Of a DNA stretch of 64,000 nt, positions 1 to 12,300 are shown piece after piece. The position numbers were made by a program, and so were the translations under genes. The notes beneath the pieces are model-generated. The model did not search any database. It saw only the letters and a list, made by a program, of their open reading frames with translations, and was not told where the DNA came from. The stretch's first letter is position 1; every line of letters begins with the position of its first letter. The DNA is from Echinococcus granulosus (Eukaryota > Platyhelminthes > Cestoda > Cyclophyllidea > Taeniidae). The stretch covers positions 107,221 through 171,220 of the forward strand of contig NW_020170533.1 of the NCBI RefSeq assembly GCF_000524195.1, read 5' to 3'.

Positions 1-149
1 TGTGCTGTGAAAAGTCTTTTGGTGTGGAGAATATTCACAGGAATAAATGCAAAGTTGCTGGTTCTTCTCGGTTCTGCTGTCAACTCGTTCTCTAGTCTTG
101 AGGCTGCTCTTTTCCACAAAACGATTGCCAACTGTCATATTCATTGCAG

Positions 150-322
150 ACAACGACTACATGCAGTCGACAGCAGTGGTGATGACAATTTTGGTACGGA
201 ACTCCGTCGACCACGATTCGCCGACGGTGTTGATGGCCAAGGCCTGGGAAAGCGAGTTCATTCGTACGGTTCTCAATTGGCGTGCTGCCCATCCCGAGGT
301 TGTAGTCAGTTTTGCTGCTGAG
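150..322 (+). CDS. NPC1: NPC1 exon 9, copy A (middle luminal domain)
   Basis: Residues 518-575. [20 protein letters not shown] aligns with human [20 protein letters not shown], then VVVSFAAE with TISFTAE. The acceptor is TTCATTGCAG and the donor GAG|GTGAGT. Confidence 0.95.
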
Positions 323-3300
323 GTGAGTCCTTGTTGAATGTCCATTCTCTACCTGTGTTGTTTTTCCTCGCCATCAGCGCTTTTAATAGACTGCAAAAGG
401 AGAGAACAGAGATGATTCGATGAATTTCCTTCATGATACCTCATATTGAAGGTATCCGATCACATTTATCCTTTCTTCGAAAGCAGAAATGAGGATGTAG
501 ATGTTGGTGCTCCGTCACGAGTAGATTTATTTCTAGTTGGGTCCCTTCTGAGTACCCCATCATGTCAGTGAATGTAAAACTTGCAAGAGGAGCCGTGAGG
601 CTAGCAGTATAGGTTAAAAGGACAAAGTCGTTGAATCCGATTTGCAACGAAAAAGACAGCCAGTTGGTAGTAAGCCTGCCACTTCGATCAGATTGGTGGG
701 TCTGTCGATATCCCGTGGGTATTTCGGCAAATTTGTCGTTTCAGTCTACGTTTTTTATCCTCTTAATGCTGGCCAACATTCGCCCCAATGCAGGACGCAC
801 CTGTCCCATAAATCGGAGTAGTCGAAGCAGCGAAGGACTGGACTTCAAAGCCATAGAGGGAAAGGTTGTTCGGTGATCGCTCTGCCGAAGTGCCATCGCG
901 TTCTACATGATTTGCAGCATCGTTTACTCCCATAAGTGTAAATATTTAGCTTCCACCCAACTGACTACCACCTCTGCTAGTGGAAACCTAAATGTTGGTG
1001 CATACAAAGGGGTCACATAAGAGGTCACCATGTGGTATCGTTTGCGGTCAGGGTAAATGACTTCATTTGAATTGAATAGCACGCTGTCAGAATGAAATTT
1101 CCAAGGGAGTTACGGGCAGTGTGATCTATTCGCCACCCGAGGAGCAAACTCTAAGACGGTTTCCATGATTGGCGGTTGCTTGCACTGTCCACCCAGGACC
1201 GTTTCCAGTTATTACGATGTCCATAGCAATTCGACTGCTTAACGCCACAGTGGTCATTTCATGGGCCAGGATTTGCTTCTTTCCTTACCTCACACTTGCT
1301 TTATGAGCCGAAAGCCTTTACAAACGCTGACGTGTTGAGTTGTTGAGTTTCAATAGTCGGAGAATAAGTGCTCTTCATTCGTTACTCGAAGGTGTCTTCG
1401 AATCGAAGGTGAATCACACCACTACTCAAGTTGAATAACCACCTCTGGCCTTGTGTAATAGGCAGGCATCGTCCCAGTTGGAGGGCCAACACGACTTCCA
1501 CCCATGTGTTTGTGTGTGTGCGTGGGTATGAGCGTGTGTGTGTGTGTGTGTCTTGGAGATTTCTTCGTGTCAACTCGTGTAAATACACACCACTGTAGAC
1601 AGGCATGCATAATAGGTCGCTGACTTGGTCGCTTGTGGGTGAGTGAGTGAGTGGGTGGGTGTGTGGGTAGGTGGGTTCTATCGCCTGTTTAGCACATTTT
1701 GGCAAATAGTTGGTGCCTTTACCGCTTGCCGTTTTGTGTGTGTATGTGTGTGCGTGTGTGTGTGTGTGTCCAGAGGCCACGTTTCCTTCCGGTCTCATCT
1801 TGCAACTTCTAGTGTGCGTCTTCCTTCCCATCAAGCCGAAAATATCCCAACCAACTGGAGATGGGAAGGGCGTGCCTAACCCGTAGACTAAACGAATAAT
1901 TAGAGCGTCGTATTTCAGAGATCGTTGATAAGGCAGTAGTCTGATGCAAATTGAATTCACCGATTCAAGGCGAGTTGCGATGGCTTGATGATTCCACATC
2001 ACTGCAAGCCTGAATGCTGAGAGTGGCATCTCGCGCATTTCGATGAGACCTACTCCTTCTTCGAATTTTATATTTCCTCCTAATCTAAGGTTTCTTATAT
2101 GACAATGCTTAAGTATGTTAGGAAACAGACCCTATAAATTCCCCGTGGACTTTGTTTTAGCGGTAAAATTAAGCCCCCACAATTCCTTGACCATTCTTAA
2201 CCCTGAAGTTCCCGCCATTGAATCCCTTCTCACATTATCGCTCCACATATGTGCTGATTCGATGAATACTGGTTGTGACAGTTCTGCCCATAAATTGCAG
2301 AATTGTGGCAAAGCTAGGTGGGTGGATGGATGGATGATGTGCTTGTGGGTTGGCGCCCTTTCGCTCTTCGCCTTCTCTTCGTAAGGCCAGCTCAAGTTAA
2401 ACAGGGGATGTTGAGTGCACGAAAGAATACTTTTCGGTGTTGAACATGTATGCACTCATTTCAGGATGGAGAGTTGGCAGTACGGCTGTGGAGTAATACA
2501 GAAGGGCATGGGTTACTTTGTCGTCGAGGCTGAAATGCCAACCTCGAGTGAAACAGGTAGTGGTTACTTTGCCTCCAAAGTGAAACAGTATGACTCGTAA
2601 AATCGTGATCATATCGACTCCCTCCCTCGGTTTAGTACAGCACTCAACCTTTGTGTTCTCGAACGAAGGTAGTATTGGTGGACTTGTATTGCGGATTGTG
2701 CTGTGAAATTCACCAGTCCTGTATCACAATGCAACTAAAAGCTTACTCGTGGTTTGCACTCTTTTATCTCCCTATTTTCACGTTCTCGAGAAGGTAATCA
2801 GCTTGATGAATCTAACTGCGAACGATTGAAGCCCTCCCCTAATCTTGGTCAAATTCGTCTTCTACCTGAGTAAAATGAACAGTGCAAGTGTTCACAACTG
2901 AACTTGTTGGAGTTTCTTCTCTCTTTAACATCTTATGAGGCGAAAGCACTTGTTGTTCCCCACTTTTAGCGCTCGGTCGAGGACGAAATTGTTCGGCAAT
3001 CTCACTCGGACATCTCCACTATTGTCATCAGTTACACTATTATGGTAGTGTACGTCAGCATTTGCCTTGGCAACTATCGTGGACTTCAAACGTGTCTCGT
3101 GAGTTTATCCACCTTACCAATGTTATATTCGTAATGGTACACCCTGATATTCTGTGTAGTTTCTGTGGTGATTTGGACCTCGTTCTCAGTGCTGTCAGTT
3201 GTTTCGCCTCTGCGAGTGAATGGAAACTAGCCGCAAGGCAGGATTAGGGGGATGATGTGGTGGGAAGTGGTGCATCGCGTGTGGGTTTCACTTACCACAT

Positions 3301-6300
3301 CTTTTGCTCGGCAAAGTGGATTAAGTTGATAAATAGCCCCAAAGACTGGATGCCGCTCCACTCTGCTCCGCTGCAATCCACAGAGGAGGTGCACTTGCGT
3401 GGGAACGCACTCAACTGTGGCAATGCCTTACCCCTCAAAGCTTATTCTGTCTCCCAAGTTGACGGTCCACTTTGGTATCAAGGAAAAGGGAACGAGAAGG
3501 CAAAACAAAGCACATGTAGAAAATCACTAAGTGTGTCGCTTAGTGTAGTCTGATCGCCCTCCCTGTAGCGGCAACAATGTTCCTTTGAGTGGCTACTTGA
3601 TTGTTTGTTTGGTTCTGCAGCACAATGGGTGATTTGTTTGATAAAGTCGCTTTGTGTTTGTTCTTGCCCTCTGACAGGACATTCTCGCCTTAATGAATTT
3701 GCTAAATGCGAATTAAATCTCTCTCTCTCTCTCTGTGAGGAGTTGTAAGAGGAATTGCCACGAGAGTGCTACCACTTTGAACACGAAATACATCCTGAAA
3801 AGAAAAGCGGATTAATGCGCCAATGCCTAGTGTTGATTTCCCCAAGCTCTTACTGCACACAAAGAATGCTTCCACACAACGATCATTTCCATGAGGCTAG
3901 GTGAAGGTAGCTACCGTGGTAACAAAATATCCAGTACAGTGCTCAGTTCTCCACCCGGTCAAAAGTGGCAACCAAGACACTTTCGAATGGAAGAACAGTA
4001 CACTGAGAAGGCAGCTGGCGGCTACCCTTGATCGTAGCGTCCACATTTGTAAATGTGGATGTGGTTAGGTGCATTCAAAAGAGGATCGCTGGCGAGACGG
4101 AAAGGTAACAGTGGGGAGGTGAGCAACGCATGTTATGGTGAGAAGGCTTCTGGTTTCGACAATCTTTGTTATTCTGCCAACTCTAGTTCACTGGTTGAAT
4201 TTATCCGAGAAAGTATTTATCAACGATAGGTAATGTTGGACTTTGTAAGAACTCTCATCCCACGACTGCATCATCGTCTTGCTCCTTTATCTCACTACGT
4301 GATCACCTATCTGGACTACTTTTTGTGGTCAGAAACTTGATGAAGGATCCACTGATCTTACCAGCCTTTCGATACACTGATGTAGTAGTTGAATGAGGTA
4401 TTTTGGTGGATGGGCTGAACTGGTTCAATGCAAGCCTCGCTTTTGGATTCGTCATTATGTAGATAGGACTCCACTGTTATGCTGCTCTTTAATTCAATCA
4501 TCCACACTTGATGCCTTCCATGGTAGTGGTAGAGTGTCGACTCGTCTGGAGGCATTGCCTTCTTTGAAGTAACAACAGCTTCAAGAAGGTGTAGGATCTG
4601 TGCTACTGCAGCGTCACCGGTGCAGCCTCTGGGTTATTGCAGAAGGTGGTCTAATACACAAGAGGTGTGAAGTGGCTTTTGAGAAATGTGTGGAGTTATT
4701 TGGAGACTCTTTGCATAGATAACACGAGTGGAATTCCATTTCACCGTTGTGGCAGCTGAGTTGGCCCAATTGCGATCCCTCTAAAGCTTCAGTAGCAATT
4801 GGATCACATGAGACAAATCAGCAAGCCAACTTACATCCGCACTACCAAATGAGCATTTCATGATTTTCTACATGGGTGGATTCATTCAGGCATTTATTCA
4901 GCTCAGCTACCCGTGGATCGAATCATGCAGGCATCCATCCACCCGTCCATTCCAGTCCTCCCACATCACTCTGCATATCTCACTAAAGCCCAAATGCAAA
5001 GCATCACGTTTCGTAAGGACTGAAGTGGTGTCGGACATGTCCTGTCACGTGGACACTGGCGTACCGCTCGCATCACTGCTGATGATGATAGTATGGGGTG
5101 TGGGTAGCTGAACGTAAGTGGGGGGATATCATCATAATTGACAAAGATGCTGACGGAGAGGCGAAGCCAACGAATGTTATTTGCCTGAAATAGTGTAAAC
5201 GCCTCATTCCACCTCCTTTATTCAATTGTCCAAGATCGACCTGAAAATCTCACTCAGCATCGGTGGCGTGTCGATTGTCCTTGCCTCCGTTTTCTCCTCC
5301 ATCGGTCTTTGGTCCTACCTCGGTGTGCCCGCCACCCTCATCATCATTGAGGTCATTCCCTTCCTCGTCCTGGCTGTCGGTGTGGACAACATCTTCATCA
5401 TGGTGCAGGACTTTCTCATGCATGAACAGGAGGAAGTGGACGACGATGAGGATGAAGATGATGCCTTCGGAAGTCAGGAGAGCATTGCAAACGGTGCCGA
5501 CGATGTTGTGGAAGAGGGTGTGGCGAGTTCTGGTGGTGGTTGTGTCGGTGGTGGCGTTGGTGGATGTGTTGGTGGAAAGGTGAGAAGACAACGGTGTCGG
5601 CGACGACGACGACGACAAGATGATGGTGTGGACAACGGTGAGGTGGGAAAACGTCTTGCTGGTCGCGCACCTGTGGAGGCACGCATTGCCAAGACTATGG
5701 GCCGTGTGGGTCCATCCATGTTCCTCTCAAGTCTGGCAGAATCTGTCGCTTTCTTCTGTGGTACGTTCACTCACTTCACAAAGTTCCAATAGTCGTCTAA
5801 TGTTAAAGACTGCACTAACTCGTCGCCTTCAGGTAGTGTTACCTGAGGAGCCGAATTTTTAGGAAGTAGAAACGCTTCGTGAAAGCCTTACTAAATTCCA
5901 CTCCAATACCTAGTTTCCACGTTGTCCTTCCTCCTTCCTGTGATTAATGCTTCTGCATTGGCAGTGACAGCAGTGTTTGAGTGAATGGAGGCTACCCTTG
6001 GTACAGGGAGAAAGACTACTTGGAACATGCGCTGATTTACCGTAACGACGAGATTATGCATTTATTTATTCACGCCGTGGATTCAAATTGAATTATTTGG
6101 CTTTTGCTCTAGTAGTGGTCATTTCTGTGGAACCTGGGATGAGGGTGATCGGGTGAAGTAGCCCCTGACCATCCACAGACGACCTTCTTCTACTCTAGCC
6201 AGACAATATCTTTAACTGAGCCATCTATGCATGTAGGCATATTTTCTCAGGCCACTAATGCAGAACCCTAGTTACCTCTCTGAGGTCACAGCACACGCAT

Positions 6301-9300
6301 CTAAAGGTGACTTTTATGACTGCTCAGGATGGGTGGCAGATTAGCAGCATAGGTGGAGCATGCAGGCTGACTTGCGGAACACTTGGCCACATTATTAATC
6401 CCTAAAGCCTTGAGGATCAAAGTCGCGAACCATTCCCAAGTCTTTCCTTATCACAACAATGGCTTCTTGTGCTTTGCATGATTGGCATTTGTGTTGGGGT
6501 TATTATGTTACCTTAGTATCCCTAATTAGTATGACCTTGAATCACAAGTGTCGTACGATGTGGGACTGGCACGAACTGCGGCATGCAACGCATCCACACG
6601 CGCACATGTGCGTGGTAGTGATTGTGCTATTATTACTAGCCCCACGGGTCCATTTGCGTTCCTACGCCAAAAACAGCCTCCGTGAACTATCACCGGCCAA
6701 TGGAGAGGCGAAGAGTGTGGGCATTTTGTTCTGTTGTAAGACACCTTTGTTGCATGTCTGCACTAGAGTATCCCTTTTAACCACTCAACAAGTTAAGGCA
6801 ACAGTGAGGTGAGTGGATGCTTACCAAGGAAACCGCTCAGGAAATCCTAAAACTGACATTTGAAGTAATCAGCGGCTCTTCACATCACTGATGTTATTTG
6901 GCCACGTTGAAATGAATCTAGGACTGCCAAAAATATGCCAACACAACCATCGGTGGGCTCTCTTGTTGTTGCTGTTGGCCTGCCCTTGTGTAAGAAGCTT
7001 AGAATGGCGTTCTGCTGACGTCCAGTCACTTTGATATGGCCCCGGGATGTTCCACCCTCGACCCACATTCCGGACACGTGTGTGTGGGCGCATGGTCTAC
7101 ATGGGCACAGGACACAGGCATGACTCATCAATGTAGAGGTCTGATTTTGGCCACGTCCACTTTAAGGTCAGCGCTACATGTCCAAAATGGAACATTCCCC
7201 TCAAGCCACAAAAGATCCCCTGTTAATGAGCTGAACACTTCGTGCCCACGAAGCCCACAAACGCGTCCGCTGTTACCAGAATATTGGAGGAGAATGGAAC
7301 ACTACAAGCACTGGTTGTTACCTCCTTTCTGACAAATTCAACTACTTCATTGCTATAGCATCCAAAGTATGCGTTTGTGGCACGATGTGGTGCAATGATG
7401 TCACGTAATTTGTGCCTCCAGGTTCGGACTACAATTGAGTGATGGTGGTAGGAAATACTTTGACTCCCAAGTATAAGGCGGTAACTCAAACTGGGCTGCG
7501 AGAAGTCGATAAACGTGGTTTTGCATTCCTCATTTTTACATCACTCGCCCTTTTTCTTATCCAGCACTTCCATTGTGAACCCTTGGAGGGGCCTTCAACA
7601 ATGCCACCTGGTTGATGGCAGCCCGAGTAGAAGTGGATTTGCGGTTTTCTTCTAACGTCTTCACTAGTCAGCGTAAGGCAGAGAGATAAACGGATTGGTG
7701 GGGAGGGCAATTCTAACTTGAGGCAAAGATTACACCGCTCATGGTCGACGCTGCCAAAGCGAAACTTTACTTTACGATAAAAGCTACCCTTTTTTCCTTT
7801 TGAATAAATGACCGTGTGTCTGGAATAAGTTAATTTCGTAGAATTTCCAACAGCGAGTCCAATTTTTGTTCTACGAGAAGCCTGAACTGGCAAAATGGCG
7901 TTATGTGAGGGTAAAAGGAAAACTATCTAATAGCCAAAGATACTACTAAACGGTTTTAATTTTGACTCCTGGCGCCCTTCACTTCTTGCAATAGAGGGAG
8001 GGAGATGATTGTAGGAAATGTTTGCTTCTTCAAACTCGCGATGGTCCACTTGAACACCCTGTTCATCGAGCCGCATTGCCAATGGACCAAAGCCTAGACT
8101 GTACTTTGAAGTAATTCGACTTTAACTCATGAATGCATGTATAAGTCGACTCATGGCTCCTCTCGAGGACTTGAAGCATTTCCGGAGTCACGATTCCGAA
8201 ATAGGTCGGTCACGCGTCCGTTTACCCCAGTGACCTCTGCACTTGCAGCAGTCGATTGATTGTTTTCATGGGGTCAAAGTTGAAGATGATGGTAGGAACC
8301 GCCTGCTCGCTCAAATTCGCCGCAGTCCCTACAAACAGCTTGTTCAGTGAAACCCCTTAACTGGGGTTTGAAATCTGTAGAATACTTTTAAGTAAATCAA
8401 CTTCAATTCATTGATGCAGATATGAGGAAACTTACGATTCAACCTGGAAACATGAAGCAGTCCTGTGCCTGGGCCACTGTAACCTGCAGTTCACTCCCTG
8501 AAAGGCAATAGCACAATGCCACGCTGACTGTGGATTTCGAAAATGAAAGACTTTTCCGCTTTTGGAAGTTCAACGTTGGAATTCCGCTCCAACGTCACTA
8601 ACTACAAAAGTCCCCATGATCTCTGAAATGAGTCGGTACCTCAATCCATAATTTGACTGTGCTTCTTGCAAGCCAAACATCTTAGTTTTAGATTCCGTAA
8701 ATGAGTTAGTAGAAGTGCCTTTGTTAATGGTGACCAATTCTCGCGATACTTCGAACATATCGGTATGTGTAGGTAGGGGGGAACCCATTTTCAGCCAAAA
8801 GGGGGGGGGGCAAGAGTTCTGGCATTCTGATCTTTCAACCAGCCAATCACGAGTGCCAACTCAGTCTGCGGTCTTGGCCACTTCTCTACCTTCCTTCCTT
8901 CCTTCTGTCCTGCTGTCTAGGTGCTATGACAGACATGCCTGCTGTTCGTGTGTTCGCCCTCTACGCCGGTGTAGCCATTGTTATCAACTTTGTCCTACAA
9001 ATCTTCGCCTTCACGGCCCTCCTCACTCTAGACGCGAGGCGCTTGGAGGTGAGTCTCACCCATCCCCTTGCCTACCCTCTCCCCCTACTTCTACTTAAAT
9101 GATCTCAGCGGCATCGTTTTCTTGATTCATGAAGTTACTTCCTCCCAATCTTAAGTTGGTCGAATTACTTGGCATGTTCCATTACTTACTGTTGTGTGAA
9201 GCAGTGATTCGTGGCAGTTGTGGGAAGTTGCCGCGATTTCGACAATCCTTCTAAATTGAGTCTCCACAAGCGCACTCATTCACGGCAGATGCCTTCCTTC

Positions 9301-12300
9301 TGTAACCCTCTTGCACAGAGTTCCGCCTTCCTTTCAAATGGGTCCGTCAACCGCGCCACCACAGCGATTACAGTGAATGCGAGTCTGAAGACAGGTAGCG
9401 AAAGGTTTGGAGTGGGCATATTTATCCTCATGGAAAGGGACCTCATCCTTCCTCAATAAAAAGTATCAAGAGCATTCCATCGTCCTGCCACCAGGATGGC
9501 GTTGGGGCTCCTCTTGAAGCCGTAGCATATGAAAGCCTTGATTTGGCTTTAATACGGTCACATGTGAGTTTATGGTTGGAGTCCCCTACCGCTTTTACAT
9601 AGTGTGAGTGAGTTATGAGGGAAGCAATTGGAGCTGACTCGAGTCGCTATCCACTTTCTCTCATATGCTAACCCACTATTCATCCCCTCCTGTCCACTTG
9701 CCATTTTCTCTTTCCACTTGATTTGCCAACTACCTCTGCCTTACTATCACATTCAGTAGTCGTAGTCATAGTAACGTGCATGGATGCACGTGCCAAGTAG
9801 CAACACGTGACCTTGAGGGCAAAAATCGTCCGATTCTTGCGCCAGCCTTGCCACTGCTGACCTTCAACTGCTTACGTGCGTATGCGCTGCTGCGTACTGG
9901 ATTCGTGCCTATGTTTGTCACGGCAATAGCTTTCTTGCCAGTTAAACTGCGTAGTTGCTATGCACCTTACACTACTTTTTTATTTTCGCATTGCATTGCC
10001 TGCCAATGAATGCTGCTAATGGTGGTGAGTCAACTCTCAAGTAGTGTTTGCAACTTGGTCATTGTTAATGTCTTCTTTAAGTTGAAGTCTGACCTGGGAA
10101 ATTTTGATGTTATTGCGCTAGTTGGATGAGGGAAAGACGGATTGGATGGATGGACGCGCGGGCGGGCGGGCGGGCCGGCGGTTAGATGAATGGATGAGGG
10201 AAGAGGCGGATGGATGGGTCGATCGGTAGATGTAGGAATTAAGGGGTGGATAGATGGGTGGGTGGATGGATTGATGTGTGGATGAATAGACGGGTGCATA
10301 TACGATAAGATTGGTGGGAGAACTGATGGTTGGGCACATGGGCAGGGGTTTGGCTGTAAAAACCAAGACCCGAGGTAACGCCTGCGTCCACTAGTGAGCG
10401 TAGTAGTAGTGGTATAGGTAGTAGCGCGTTCCTACATGAATTTTCTCTTCTTCTCATAATCAATTTCGCGGACAGTTCGTTGGTCTTCTCCAGCATGCAC
10501 TATCCAAATTCATTCGCTAAACCTGGTTACTCCCTACATAACTATGCGGTCAGATGATTTCCTTCCTTTGTCACATTGTCTGCGTTTATCACTCGAGTGT
10601 ACACATGTCTGCATCAACGAAAACGAAGTAGAAAAGGGACCCAAGTGGATTGATTGACAACTTGCATGGTAGGTTAAAATACGCCTTACTACGTGATGAA
10701 ATTTGAGCCCGTTGACGCCGTAAACAAAGAAACTACCTTAAGGTTGTGTCTATGCATCTATTTGCATTGTTGTCTTCAGTTAAAGTATTAAGTGCGATTA
10801 GTATTCTGCAAAGGTGTCTTCCAAAAGTGTTGGGGCTTTTTGACTTTGGCTGCAAACTGTAGACGTACAATGTCCACGTCTGTCAGGTCCATTGTCTTTG
10901 CAGTTTACTGTGGAGGTGTACATCTCATGAAGTGAAGGTGGCTGCGGGACTTTTGTGAAAGAAACAGCAGCACCCTCTCATTCCTTGAGCATTTCAGACA
11001 GGTGTGTGCGTGTGTCTCCGTGATCACCGATCGTCTCCCGCTGTTGGCGTGCATGTCTAGCATGGATTTAGGGCCTCGTTTATGAAGTGGTTAGGAAAGC
11101 TGTAGGTTGCCAGGAATGTGGCACCCGCGCCATGTCTGGATTGATTGATGGCAGGATTTGTAGGTGCTGAGCCTCCTTTGAAGGCCTAGCAAAGCATGTC
11201 TGCGTTGAGAGGGATCTATTAATAGCGTATAGATGGGTTATGGATCGGACCACGCAGCCAATCCGAAACACTAAATGCAGCGACAATACATCAAATCGCT
11301 ACTACTTATTCGTGCAAGCACCTGTACTAAAGCGAGGTGCTTCATCGTTGGGAAGATTTGCCCTTGGTGTAAAAACATCGCTCTATGTAGCTCCCTTAAG
11401 GAGTGTCTTTGCCACCCAATTCAGGGGCCTTTGCTTTTTGCCTGCACACGGCAAAAGTGAAGACTTGCCCTTTCCTAATGCCACATTCAGACGACGTGAG
11501 AGGCAACTGAAGGTCAAGTGGGCTAAAGTTTAAGAGGAGGGAGGGGTAATTTGCTGCCCTTAGTTATTCTTATTTTAACACTTCATTGTCTCCCATTTTC
11601 CCCTTTTGAAAGCAGTCCTCTTATGGAAGATAAACGCGCTTCTATCATCTTACTACTACCATCTTTCGCCTATCGTAAACAGTAATGTTCTGCTTACCAA
11701 TTTTTTGATAAATCGAACTGAGTTTGTTTAAAACCAACTTTGTCACACTACTTCCTCCATACTTAAACATATTTTCCATTGTTTACATCTACTGGGCATG
11801 TGTTCAGTACAGATTCTTACGAAGGCTTTTATTGGTGCATAAGAGGATGGTTGCATTGTCGAATGGGCTGCAAAATGTCGCAAGGGCTGAATGACTAGCT
11901 GAATGGGTGAATGAAGGAATGAATGAATCCACGGGTAAGTGGATGGGCAGTTAGCCAGATGGGTGCATGAGTAGGAGGACTGATGGGTGAAGGAATGGAG
12001 ATTTGGGTGAATGAATGCTTAGTTGAACAGATTGACGGATGAATGTATGAATGCAGAGATGGATGGAGGAACAAATGGATGAATAGTTGCATTGATAATT
12101 AATGGGTGGTTGGTTGAAAGGGCTGGCTAAAGTTGGTGTTGATGGACAGACGAGCAAATGAAAGCAGCTGCATAAATGAATTGAGACGTAGTTGGTCAGT
12201 AAAATGAATGAGCTGTCCTCTCTAGTCGAGACCACGACAAAATAAGCCTCTCTGTCTCCTAAGATGTCTGTAATATTAGGCCCCGCTCTTTGAACCACTC

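Larger units (their letters stand above)
323..8920 (+). other. NPC1 introns 9-11, copy A
   Basis: Introns of 2.6, 2.1 and 3.2 kb. Apart from the microsatellites, a G10 run at 8801-8810 and a 20-base hairpin at 4040-4059, I see no gene, RNA or mobile element in them. Confidence 0.6.

Noticed and set aside
1382..2038. 218-codon minus-strand frame rich in His and Thr
   Set aside because: Runs over the TG microsatellites, lies wholly inside NPC1 intron 9, and has repeat-derived peptide and no domain.
5250..5618. Long frames in other phases over NPC1 exon 11
   Set aside because: Shadows of the low-complexity insertion; the NPC1 frame alone shows family conservation.
10030..10299. Minus-strand frames rich in HPSIHP-type peptide (also near 12.0 and 16.9 kb)
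   Set aside because: Read-through of the GGATG simple repeats, not genes.
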